DNA of 64,000 nucleotides from Hirsutella rhossiliensis. Lineage: Eukaryota; Ascomycota; Sordariomycetes; Hypocreales; Ophiocordycipitaceae. The translations under genes and the position numbers were made by a program. The notes under the pieces were generated by a model, which worked only from the letters and a program-made list of their open reading frames with translations, was not told the origin of the DNA and searched no databases. Shown here one piece after another: positions 32,951 through 45,000 of this stretch. Position 1 is the stretch's first letter; the number at the start of each line of letters is the position of its first letter. The DNA lies in the NCBI RefSeq assembly GCF_020360975.1, contig NW_025408667.1, positions 8,618,001 through 8,682,000 on the forward strand, read 5' to 3'.

Positions 32951-35900
32951 CGTTAATAAGTCGGTAGTAATTTAGTAGGGATTCGTTACCGATTTAGTAG
33001 CGTCTCCCTACGCTAGTAGGTTTCCCTACCTTACTTAGTCTTATACCTCTTTTTCTTAGTTAGGCGAGTAGTATATTCTTTAATAAGGTCTTAGCTATTC
33101 GCTATATCTTTAGCATCGACCTATTAATTATACCTAGCTAGCTATTCTTTTTATTTAATAAGGAAAAAAGTATTGCCCTTAGATCTCTTTCGGTCTTTAA
33201 TCTCTTAGACTTTTTATTCGCCTTCGTTATCTTCTAAGTTTAGTATTAGTAGGGTTTTACTATCTTTATAGGTGCCTTTACGCTCCTTCTAGGGCTTTAA
33301 GAGACTAATATAGAAAACGTTATAAAGGTATAAGTACTTCTTAAGGAGTATAAGACGATATACTTACTTTCTAATAGCTTATAGGACCTAAAACGGTTTA
33401 ATATACTTAGGTAAGAGTTTTCTTTTTTTATCTTTAAGGCGTAAATTCTTTATTAATAATACTATAAGGTCTCTTACTTTTAGTATAAGCGGTTAGTGCC
33501 TTAAATCGTAGTATTTCGCTTACGATTTAATAGCCTTTCTTTAGTATTCCTTAAGCCTCTTTTATAGCTCTTATAGCTTAGTAACTCTTACTCTTACTTT
33601 AGGTACCCCCCTTTAAATAATATCGTCCTTAGTATTAATATAGAAGTTTAGTTAGTAACCTATTAACGCTTTATTAGGTAATAACCTAGTTATTACGTTC
33701 TTTATATTATTATATATAAATTAAGTAATATATAAGAGTAACGCTTAGTTAGTTTATTTTAAGTTAGTAAAGTATCTTAAGTAGTACTATATAGCTTAGT
33801 TTATTCGTTTTATTTACTTATTAGTTTATAGGTAAAATACTATCGATAGCTTACGTTTTACTTATAAGATAAAATAGAGATTTAACTAAAACTTACTTAT
33901 AAATAGGGACCCTCTATCTAAGATAATGCCTTTCGGAGGTCTATATATTAATTTAACTTAGTAATAGAATAGTTTTACTAGCTCTAGGGCTATTATTATC
34001 TTAAAGATAGGAAAGAAGAGGCAATACTTAGTATATCGGTCTACGATTACTAAGATCGTATTAACGTCTTATTTATTATACTATACTTTAGGTAGACCTA
34101 TAATAAAGTCTATTAATAATTCTTCCTATAGTTATATAAGATATAGTAACGATTATATAGTACTATAAGGGCAATGCCTCCTAGATACTATACCTTAATA
34201 TACTAGGTATAACTAAACGTATTTATTTATATCTTTTATTATTCTATCTTAGTAGAAATTCCTCGCTAGTAGTTCGCTAGTATATTAAGAGCTAAAGTAT
34301 CCTACTAATAAATCGTTATAGAAGAGCTATATTAGCTCTTACTATAAGGCTACCTCTAAAGGCACTACGATACGACCCTTTTATAGTAGTAGTCTATCTA
34401 GGCATACTAACTAAAAACCCTTCTCTTTTAAGAAGTCTTTAGTTTCCTTTAGCTTACTAATTACTACGTTAACCGACTAAGTGCGTTTTAGTAACTCTAG
34501 TAATAGTTCTAGAACTTTTACTATATAAACCTTTATATAGTAGGCCGCTTCTTTAATAGTCTTTCTTAAGAGTAACTATTTATAACTAGCTCTCTCTTTA
34601 GCTTAATCGGCTAATCGTTTAGGTCTCGCGCTTAAATTATTATAGTTTCGCTATAAATAAGCTTATATATTTTCCTTATATAAAGGCACTTTACTATACT
34701 TATATTAACTTAAGGTTAAGTATCTCCTTACTTATAAAAACGCCTTATTATTTCTTTATATAGATATAGTATTAATAGTAGCTAGTTTCGCTTATAGCTC
34801 TAGTAATAGTTTCGTAGATAAGGGCTTCTTACCCTTATATCTAGGTATTCTCGATAACGCGTCTACTAAGTTAGATTTACCTATACGATACTTAATCGTA
34901 AAGTTAAATAGTACTAAATATATATACTATCTTACTTACCTCTTATTTAAGGAGGTCTAGTATATAAACGTCTAGAGGTTATAGTAGTCTAATAATACCT
35001 TTACTTTATACGCTGCCCTTTCGACGTAATATCGCTAGTATTTAAATAACTTAATAATAGTAAAGAGTTCTTAGTCTAGAATACTATAATTAAGTTCGGC
35101 TTTAGTAAACTTCCTTAATTAAAATATAATCGGATAGTAACGCCCTTTATTATTAAGTTAAGAGATAATCCCTATTATCGCGAATTACGATATATCTATT
35201 TCGATATAAATACGTCTTTCTAGATCGTAATATTAAAAGAGTAGGGCTCCTTAAAAAGTATCCTTAAGAGCCTAAAACGCTGCCCTTTTAATAAGGTTTA
35301 GCTCTATACTCCCTAGCTTCTTCTTATTCTTACTCCCCTTTAATAATATAATTAGGGGCGCTATAACTCCTAAGTACCTATATATAAATCGTCGGTAAAA
35401 ATTATAGAACCTAAGGAAAACCTAAATATTATAGTAGGTTATAGGTTTAGGCTATTAAGCTATTACCTTTACCTATTAATAGATAATATAAACCTAAGGA
35501 ACTTAACTAACTATTAATAGAAGATATACTTTAATAGTTTTATATAGAGCTTTATAGCCCTTAGCCTTTCTATTACTTATCTTAAGTATTTAGTATATTC
35601 TTCTCTCGTTTTAGAGTATATAAGGATATCGTCGAGGTAGACTACGTAGATTATATCTACGAGCCCCTTAAGCGCTTAATAAATATAGCTCTAAAATATA
35701 GCTAGTATATTAGTAAGTCTAAAGGGTATTACTAGGTATTCGAAATATCTATAACGCGTTTAGAAAGCGGTCTTTTATTTATCTCCTTCCTAAATTTAAA
35801 TATATTAATACGTATTCTATATATTAATCTTAGAAAAATACTTAGCTCCTTAATAGCGGTTAATAATCTCCGAAATAAAGGGTAAAGGGTACCGATTCTT

Positions 35901-36950
35901 TTATATAACTTAGTTAAGTCCTTAGTAGTCTATATATAGCCGTAAGGTGCTATCCTTTTTTAAAATAAAAAGGATAGGCGCCTTAGCTAGGCCCTTTAAC
36001 TCCTAGATTATTTTCCTTTTTATCGCGTCTTAGATCTAGTCGCGTAATACTTAGAGTTCCCTTTATAATAAAGGGTAAATCGGTTTATAAAGAGGTTCTA
36101 TATTAAGGATTAAATTAATTAAGTAATCTATTCCCTTTCTAACTAGTAATAAATTAGATTTATTAGCTAAGAAAGTATCTTTAAACCGGTAGAGAGTTAG
36201 TAGGATTTCGGCTTATTCTTCCTATAAAATCCCTTTATCCTTATCTTTATTTAGTAGCGGGATTAGCTTAAGATTAAGCGCTATTATATATACCCTTACC
36301 TCGTTCTTATATTCTTAAAGGAATCTATAGGGATTTTATAAGGTTTCGCTACTTAGTTAATACTTAAACTACTACTATCGTTTCTATAAGATAATATAGA
36401 TATATTTATCCTTTAAGGTAGTAACTAATAAAAGGATTAATACCTAATCGTTTAGCGTTAACTTATTAGTACTAATATAGAAACGAGTAATTATCTTTTT
36501 AGTGCCCCTTATATCTATTATTTAAAGCGGTACTAACTATACTCTATACTCCCTTACCTTACTATTATTAAGCCCTAATAACTTAAGGTATAATAGCGCT
36601 ATTTATAGTAATCCCTACTATTAAGTAAAGTATATATCTATAAGGTTAATAGTACTATAAGTATCTAGGTATATAGGGACTTTAGTAGGATTTCGCCCTA
36701 ATATTATTATAGGAGTTTAAGTAACTATCCTATAGGTATTAAGTTTACTAAGGGAGAGGCGTTTACCCCGATATCTTACCTTTTCCCTATTTTATAGTAT
36801 TAAGTCTAAGAGTCTTTACTAGGGTTTCTACTTTTAGAGAATTAATATATTCCGTAGATAGGTGTCCTAGCCTATTATATTAGAAATATATAATTCCCGA
36901 TTAAGTAAAAGATCCTCTTCCTTAATAACGTCCCTTAGTTCGGCCCTTAG
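32950..36950 (-). pseudogene. Element F pol: PR-RT-RNaseH-IN-chromodomain
   Basis: The minus strand encodes a complete gypsy pol. The RT active site at 35628-35639 still reads YLDD, because its codons GAC GAT contain no TpG to mutate; the flanking residues ALKGLVDIIYVVYLDDIL fit the gypsy family. RNase H lies near 35000-35100, and integrase about 34650-33300 with a KYIKPFxVL-like C-terminal element near 33400. A chromodomain at about 33060-33240 shows an E-x-EVxEIKDRK start and a KxKExxARYNxxVDAKDIA core. It is RIP-degenerate throughout, but catalytic residues are less damaged than in A, C and D. Protease is probably near 36500-36900. Confidence 0.82.
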
Positions 36951-38050
36951 TAGGTATATCGCTAGCTTACTAGTTATTAGTCGAATCGGTAGTATTTCCT
37001 TAACGATTTAGCCTAGCTTATTAACCTCTTTAATTCCTTCCCCTATATATACCGCCTTAGGGTATAGCACTACTTCTATTCCCGGTTCCTTTAAGGGTAG
37101 AAGTAGTATTAATACGTCGCCTCTTATTAGTAGTAGTATCTTAATATTATTAGGCGACTTATATAAGCTCTTCCTATTAATAGGTATAAATAGGTATTAA
37201 ATAAAGGTTAATTTAGTCTTAAAGTTATAGCTCTAGCTTAGCGAAAAACGTAAGAGTACGCGCCTTTTTTAATAGGCGTTCGAAATACCTCTCTAAGGAG
37301 TTAAGGTATAAGCTAAACTCTAAGGGGGACTAGCCTTCTCGTTAGCGAGCCTCCTTTAATTACGTCGCTAATAGTATCTCCTTATTTATAGTATCCTTAA
37401 TTAAGATAAGTATCTATTCCTTAAAGTATACCTAATCTATACTATATTTAGTTCGGTTAATCGGCGTCTATTCTTTAAGGTATTAGCGCTATCTCGCTTT
37501 ATAGTCGCTATATATATAATCTACTATATAAAGGATCTTTATTTTATCGCGACGAAAGCGTCTAAGCGCTGCCCTAAAGGCGTCCTTTAGATCGTAAGTC
37601 TTATTTAGACGTTTCTATATATTAATAGGTTAAGATAATTAAGCGATGTTTTTAATCTTAACCTTACTACCGCGACTACCGTCCGATTTAAGGGAGTAGG
37701 ACTATTAATGCTTTCCTAAACGGATAGCGATAGTACTAGCGCGTTTAGTAATTTCCTCCTTTAATTATATAACGCGGTCTTATAGGCGTTTCGTTTCCTC
37801 TAGCTCCTTAATACGCGCTTATAGGGCCGTAAGCTTTTCTTTATAAGTCGACGGTCTTATACCTATAAGTAGCGATATCTTTAATATAGTTAGAATATCG
37901 TCTATAATAGGGGTCTATTCCGAGGATATATCTTCTAGTTCTTTATCTCTTAAGTAGATACCTAATATATATAACGAAGAAGCCTCGACTAGTTAACTAC
38001 TACGTCGCGCTATAAGAGCGTTATATAGTCTTCTTTAAGTAGCTATCTTT
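36950..38050 (-). pseudogene. Element F gag
   Basis: Between the 5' LTR and pol the minus strand reads as a Gag: an N-terminal charged coiled coil (KELEETKRLxDRVI, near 37800), then a capsid-like helical region at about 37650-37380 with a RAALRRFRRDKI-like helix and a QYLKExTPINRTKYS-like segment. Stops are mostly Gln-type. No CCHC knuckle was read with confidence. It would package element RNA. Confidence 0.62.
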
Positions 38051-38082
38051 ACTAGGTAACTAAAAAGGGAAGCTTTAGAAAT

Positions 38083-38339
38083 TATAAGGGAATATATATT
38101 ATAGTACGATTAGTTAGGTAGTAGAGATAGTTAAAGGTACTACGCTATATATATTATATTCTTCTTATTATAAGACTAAAGCTTATAGGAAGAGGGATTT
38201 TTCCTCTTTAGTCGGAGTAGCGAGAGGTCTATAATATACGAGCGGGGTAAGTATAATTCCCTACCGATACCCTACTAATAAATTAGTACTATATACCTAA
38301 GTACTTTATTAGCCTATACCTCTTAGTAGCGCTCTTATA
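38083..38339 (-). repeat. Element F 5' LTR (257 bp)
   Basis: It pairs with 30556-30812 and is followed by tagtc. F is on the minus strand, so this LTR would drive transcription. Confidence 0.92.
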
Positions 38340-38344
38340 TAGTC

Positions 38345-38960
38345 TCTCTTTAAGGGCCTAGCTCGCGGGCGCCTATATTCCCTATAGCTCCTATATTACT
38401 ATTATATAGTTATAGCTACGTCGGCCTATTAGCCTATTAGTTAGTAAGGTAGTTTAATAGGGATAAGGGTATATACCTAAAGTATACGTATTATATAGCT
38501 AAGGATTAGTAAAGTAATTAACTATATAATTATTTAATTATCGGTCTTATATATAGCTTAAAGGGTCTTAGGTTATTAATATAAGTCTTAGAGATTTCTT
38601 TACTCTATACCTCTTTATCTCTATTAAAGTTACGTAACTAGCGGCCTTTACTTTAAAAGGGAAAAATAAATATTTAAATTAACTATAATTAAGGAAGATA
38701 CTTAATTAAATAATTTAAGCTATTATAAAGCTTTTAAGTATATTTAAGAGGGAAGTTAAGTAAGGAGCGCTAGGGGGTCTTATCCCTTTAACGGGCTAAT
38801 ATTTATAGGGGTATAATCTTACCTATTAAACTCCTTCTTAGCGACTTTCTAACCTAAAATACTAACGGAAAGGGCGCGATAATAATAAGTAAGGCTCTCT
38901 TCCTAAGTATATAAGTAAGTAAATAAAACGTTAATAGAACTTTTCTCCTTTACTATAATT
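38345..38960. other. AT-rich spacer, no gene seen
   Basis: RIP-like sequence to the right of element F. Short readable stretches exist on the minus strand but no family could be recognised, and I could not set the end of the ORF that starts further right. Confidence 0.4.
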
Positions 38961-40761
38961 CCTTCCCTTTATATTATTTATTCCTTCCTTTACCTATAAG
39001 CTACTTATTTAGCTCTTTCTTATCTTTATTTATATACTTCCTTTTTTAGATAATTATTTACTACCCCTTATATACGCTCCTAAGTATTCGCGCTTATTAT
39101 TCTTAAAGGTATTAAGGAAATAAAGTAGTTAGCGTCTTTACTAGTTTATAGCTTTAGGTATAACTAGATTAAATAAGCTATAGAGTCTTATAAACTAATT
39201 ATTATTATATTATTAATAGTCTTATATAAATATATAGAATTATAGTTATTAATACCCTAGTAGTAGTTTTAATATATTCCTAGGTTTTTAACTCTTTTAA
39301 CCTAAGAGGGTTTAAAGCCTAGTATAAACCTTATAAGGACTATAGCTAGAGAGGCTATTACTATACTTTATTTCTAAGGAGTAATAGGGCGCGCTATAGG
39401 CGTTATTAAAGTCTTTAGCCTTAGGGTAATTAACCGAGCGCCTAGTAATTTTAAAGTCCTAGGGCGAGTTAGTAGCCGCGCTATCTACCTTTCTTCCTTA
39501 CTAGCTTTTTATTAGGTTATTAGTAGGGGTATAGTTATAAGTCTTTTACTCCTCTATATATTTAAAGGAGTTATTAATAATAGGCAAGGAATAGGCCTAA
39601 TTAGCTATATATTTAAGGGGGAGAATAAAAGCGTTATTTCTATATAAGTAAAGGGACTAATAAATACGCTTAGCTCTTTCTTTTATAAACTCTAAGGTAG
39701 GGATCCTATCTTAAGGTTACTTAAGAAAAGGCTACTTAGTTTAAATAAGGAGCTTAATTTAGTTAACGCTTAAGGTAACGAAGGTCTAAGCTTATTCTTA
39801 ATTCTTATTAGCGTAATTAAATAGTTAGAGGTCTATTTAAGGAGGAGTTTTATAAAGAAACCGCGTATAGCCTAAGCGATTAAGTTAGGTTACTTTATAA
39901 GGGCAGCTAGTATAGATAGTTCTTTTCTTACTCTCCTTACTATATAAGCTAGTTCTATATCTCTTTAAAGTAATAGTCTTTATCTAGTAAGCCTATTTAA
40001 GAGGTTAACTACCTTTAGGACTTCTTAGAGGTCTTATTCTTCTTAATCTTCTAAGATAATATAGTTATATTAGTAAATCCGCTTATACCTAGGAATTCTT
40101 ATAGAAAAGACTCCGCCGAAAGTTATTAAACCTTAATTAAATAGTATCCTTTATAGTTATCTAACCTTACTATTAAACTACTAGGAAACTCTAGCGCCCT
40201 ATAATGTCGCTTATATATAATTAAGCTCGTTCGCTATAATAGCTTAGATTCTATATATTAGCCTATCGATATAGCCTTTTATACTTATCTTTTTATCTAG
40301 CTTAAAGAAATACTAGTCTTAGTATAAGATCTTATCTATTTATAAAGCTTCTTATATTACCTTATACCTATACTTTAGAATTACTTTAACTTTTAAGTAT
40401 TACTATTTAATTATCTTAAAGTATAGCCTAACTATACCTTTAACTTAGTATTAAATTATTATTAAGGCTAAGTAGCTATATTCCTACCTTTCTTACTAAG
40501 TAGTATAAGGGACTAGCGTATAAGTAAAGTTATAAAGAGCTTAAAGGGTATAAAGATACTACTACTATACTTATAGGAATATATAGAGTCTAGTATATTA
40601 TCCCTCTTTCTAAGTATTAAAAATAACTAAGTTTCCTTTTCTATAGTCTTAAAAGAACGCTCTTTAGTAGAGTCCCTCTTTATCTAAGCCTACTAAAAAG
40701 TTAATAACTTTAGTTATATACCTTTATTTATATATAAAGTAACTAAGGTTAAAGGTAGGAG
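38961..40761 (-). pseudogene. Unidentified ORF, downstream part (split by element D)
   Basis: The minus strand gives a long frame with stops mainly at Gln/Trp-type sites, running from 40761 to at least 39300. It includes a Phe/Lys-rich segment (FNLSYFIYK), a DKEGL/DYRKGNLVIF stretch near 40630-40580, a GARVSxxFNSKVRQL-like helix near 40190 and ILFNxGLITFGGVFSIRIPRYKRI near 40130-40080, followed by a charged LEDxEExDLxEVLK region. The upstream part lies beyond element D at 48618-49224, in a compatible frame. I do not recognise the protein. It could be a DNA transposon or another selfish element's protein; nothing shows RT, DDE or integrase motifs. Confidence 0.45.
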
Positions 40762-41211
40762 TATAACGACTAGTATTATTTCTAAGGGATAAACCTATTA
40801 AGGGGTTTATATTAGTAGATATAATAGGGCGTAGTCTAAGTAATAATAAGTATATTACGTTAGTAATAAGTTAGAGGTCGTAGACCGTAGACTATAACTA
40901 GGTAATTAGAATTAAAGATAGAATCGTAATAAAGATTTATATTAAAAGCTAGAGAGCTATCTATTTAAAGGAGTAAAAGTAGGTAGCTATATATACCTAT
41001 AAAGACTATCCTTAGATTATAGGCCTAGCTATAATCCCTAATATTAGATTATATAGGGCGTAGTAATCCTATTAATCCTAGATTACTTAGATCTCTACGA
41101 TCCCTTTAATCCTATATTTATTAGATAGTCGTACCGACTATTTATCTATTAGGCTATATTACGTGCTTAATATAGTCGACCGTTAGCGGCCTAGTAGCTA
41201 TAGTCGTAATA
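40762..41211 (-). repeat. Element D 3' LTR (450 bp)
   Basis: It pairs with 48163-48612. The first 200 bp match the element C LTR closely; the rest is partly different sequence of similar length. Confidence 0.9.
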
Positions 41212-41609
41212 CGATATCTCCCCTCCTTTTAGTCTTATCTATAAGACCTACTATAGCTACCTTAGCTGCTATATATAAATATACCCTTATTATATTATAC
41301 GTAAGTATATTATTCCTTATTTCTTTATCTTTTCGGGATATACTACTAATAGTATATCTAGTCGTATACTAAAAAATCGTTCCTAAAAAGCCTCTAAGCG
41401 CGCTGCTCTTACCGAATATATCGACTTAAGCGGAGATCCTATTAATATACCGAATACTTAATACTTTAAGGTAAAGAAGATAAATTATTAGATAGCTAAA
41501 AATTCTTCGCGCTATAATAATTATATTACTAATAGTCGTCCCTATTATAATAGTATTTTAGTAGCCTCTTTTTATAGGTATCTTTTAATTCTTTCTATAT
41601 ATAGTAGCT
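41212..41609. other. Element D interior next to the 3' LTR
   Basis: About 160 bp shared with element C, then sequence private to D from about 41370. No CDS was recognised in this part. Confidence 0.45.
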
Positions 41610-42032
41610 AACGTATTTCTTTTAGTAACTAAATTATTAGCGGAGTAGTATAGGCTATATTCTAAAGAGGAGGAAGCTAAGGAAGCCTTATTAGAGCTTT
41701 AAGTATAGCTTATAAACCTTTAGTTATAAATATCTATCGCTATTAATTATTTAGCTTATATTTAGAAGATTTAGAATTATATAAAAGAAAAGAGTTCTAA
41801 GTTATTTCGTTATAGTATCTAAGAAGTAGATACTAAGGATAGCGTTTTACCTATACTTAATACGTATAAGTATTAAGTAGTAAATAACTTATAATCGTTA
41901 AGCGTTCTTAATAAAGCGAATTAGTCCTTATTTAGTATTAGCGAGGAGTTTATAGATCTTAGTCCTTTAATCCCTCCTAAACCTTTTAGTAAAATTATCG
42001 AAGTAAAGAGCTATAATAGGTTAAGTGCTTAA
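41610..42032 (+). pseudogene. Element D opposite-strand accessory ORF
   Basis: A plus-strand frame of about 135 codons ends with the stop at 42030-42032. It begins with an acidic helix (EEEAKEALLEL, near 41667) followed by Gln/Leu-rich coiled-coil-like sequence, an FRxSIxEVD-like segment and an ISEEFIDLSPLIPPKPFSK tail. The final SYNRLSA overlaps the chromodomain end of pol on the opposite strand. It corresponds in position to 15670-16017 of element C, but outside the overlap the two proteins differ strongly. Function unknown; a small coiled-coil protein. Confidence 0.5.
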
Positions 42033-45000
42033 GTAGTTCTTAGGTATTTTCTTCTAGTCCGTATCCTTTCTATTTAATAAGGTATTTTTATTACTAACCC
42101 TATTTTCTTATATTTAGTATTTATTTAGCTTTATATTCCTAATTATCGTTGACTTTAATTTTATCTTATAGTTTAGCGTCTTATAGTACTAGTTCTAAGA
42201 ACGAGATATAAAATATTAGGTATATCTATATTATTATTAATAGTAAAAGTTTATAATTAACTTTTAAAATAGTTTTCTTAACTTTAAATAGTCTAAGTTT
42301 CTTAAAATCTAATTTATTACTTAGTTGTTTTATTTTAATATTTTATCGTACGAGGTAGACTATATCTCCCTTTTAAAAGATTAGTCCCTATAATCTTTTC
42401 CGATTATAGTAAGTAGATATTTATTCTTTAACGAATTAAAGTTCTTATTATATTTCTTTATATAATTTTTATAGCTAATCTACTTATAATATCGCTCGTT
42501 TTACTTATAGTCCTTATCGAGTAACCTTAAATACTTCTAGGTTATATCTATAATTAGCGTATACTAGTAAGAGCTTAGTTATTTCTATAACTAAGCTATT
42601 ATAAGCTAGTTATATTATTAGTAGCTATTTAATTTAATCGTTTTATTTATAGCTAATATAGTATTATAAATATTATTTAAGCGTTTAGTTAAGTCGTTCT
42701 ATTTATCTATCTATTTATAAGTAATAAGCTATACTAAGCTTATATTTCGTCCTTAATTATACTATAAGAGCTTACTAAAACCTAGCTATAAATATACTTC
42801 CTTTATTAAAGATAATCTCGTTTAGTAGTCTATAATTACTAATAATTATTTATAGGAATATATATACTAGCTCTTTTATATTACTTACTTCTTTATATAG
42901 TAAGAAATACCTATACTTCGTTAGCTTATTAGTAGTAATAAATATACTATTATACTTAATATTAATTATAGGTTCTTTTAATAGTAATAGCTTTATAATA
43001 TAGTCGAAAGCTATTAAATCCTATAGTTTCTCTAGTACTAGTAGCGGTTGCAATTCTTTATATAGTTTATATTATTTAGCTTTACTTTATATATAAAGTT
43101 TATATTCTTTAATAACTTATTATATTACTTTTTTAAGCTATAGGAAGTTATATTATCGTTTAATCCGTTTTATTATTCTTTAGATTCCTTAGTATCTATA
43201 TATTAGATATTTATATATATCTTATATAACTTTATCTTATAATTCTAAGAGTATTTAGATTTTATTTTTATATATTAAAACTTCTAAATATCCTATATTA
43301 TATCTATTTAGTACTTTATATTCTTTTATCTATTTTAGGATCTTTTAGTAAGTTAAGTTATTAAGTTATACTTTAAATATTATATTTAGCTATCGTTACT
43401 AATAGTTCCTATTTTCGTTAATTTCTAGGAGCTATCCTTTTACTATAGGTGCCCTTATATTATAGTCGCTTTATTAACTAAGGGTATTAGCTCGACCGTT
43501 TTCTATTTATTTTCTATAGATTATCTTATAGTCGAATTCTAATAAGTATTCGGCCTATTAGATCTATCGTCCGTTTAACTATTACGTTATTATAAAATAT
43601 AAGATATTCTTATAGTCTATATAGACCTTAACTTTATATTTACTTTTAAGAAGGTAGTATCGAAATTCCTTAAAAGCTTAAATAATTATAAGGAATTCTT
43701 TATTATAAATAAGGTAATTAAGTTCTACGCTATATAGCTTCTTTAAGTAGAATATAATTAGTCGTAGTCTTCCTTTATTATCTTTTTATTTAATTTATAC
43801 TCCTAGAGTAAAGTTTAATATATTAGTTTTAAGTTCGATTTATCGTTCTAGATTAAAGGTAGTTAGGACTAGTTCTTATATAATTATAGTCTTAATATAA
43901 TCGAAAGCTTTATTAGCTTTATCGTCCTATATAAATTCTTTTTCCTTCTTTATTAAGTTATATAGTAATACTATAATCTTTCCGAAATCTTTAATAAATC
44001 GTTAGTAGTAATTTATAAATCCTAGGAAACTTTATATATCCTTAACGTTCTTTAGCGTTAGCTATTCTTTAACTAAGTTAATCTTATCTTATTATATTTA
44101 TATCTCTCTTAGTAAGATCGTATATTTAAGGAAGTCTACTTCCTATATATAGAACTTACTTTTCTTTAGTTTAACTAGTAACTTTATATTCTAAAGTACG
44201 CGGAGTACCTTATAGACGTATTCCTTATATTCTTCTAGGGTATCTAAGAAGATTAGGATATTATCTAGGTATACTACTATAAAGATATCTAAGTATTTAT
44301 ATAGGATATTATTAATTATCTATTAAAAGGTAGCTAGTATATTTATAAGTTTAAATAGTATTACTAGGTATTTAAATAATCCGAATTTTATTCTAAAGGC
44401 TATTATTTATTTATATCCCTTCTTTATATATATTAAGTTATAGGCGCCTTTAAGATTAAGGGCTATAAACTATTTTTTACTATATAGTTAATCTCGTAGT
44501 TTTAATATAACCGGTAATAGTATCTAGTCCTTTATTATAATATTATTTAAGCGTCTATAGTCGATAACTAGTTATAGCTTACTGTTTTTCTTTAAAATAA
44601 ATATAACTAGATAGCCTACTTTAGATATTAACGTTTATATATATCCCTTTCGTAGACTCTTATTAAGGTAGTCGCGTAACGTTTATAGTTGCTTTTTATT
44701 TTAGTTATAGATCTTATAAAACGTCGGCGTTATTCTATCCTTAAGATAAATTTTATAGTCTTATTAGCTATATTTAGGTAACCCTATCTTAAGTTCTTCC
44801 TTAAAGAGTTTATTATATTTCTGGTATTCCTAAGGGATATTCTTTATTCTATCTTATAAGCTTTATTCTTTCTTTTAAGAGCTAGTTTCTCTTAACTTAA
44901 GCTCTTTATTAATTTATTTAAGGTCTTTCCTTAGAGTAGTAATAACTCTTTAAATCTTTATATTATATCCTTTATTCTATTTATATTAGATACTAGGTTA

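Larger units (their letters stand above)
30556..38339 (-). mobile_element. Element F: Ty3/gypsy chromovirus (minus strand)
   Basis: This full-length 7784-bp element has 257-bp LTRs at 30556-30812 and 38083-38339 and perfect target duplications tagtc (30551-30555 and 38340-38344). It lies on the minus strand with gag, protease, RT, RNase H, integrase and chromodomain, then a long opposite-strand ORF before the 3' LTR. LTR termini are TA...TA (TG...CA before RIP). Its LTR is also the source of the inverted pair at 29425-29911. Confidence 0.92.
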
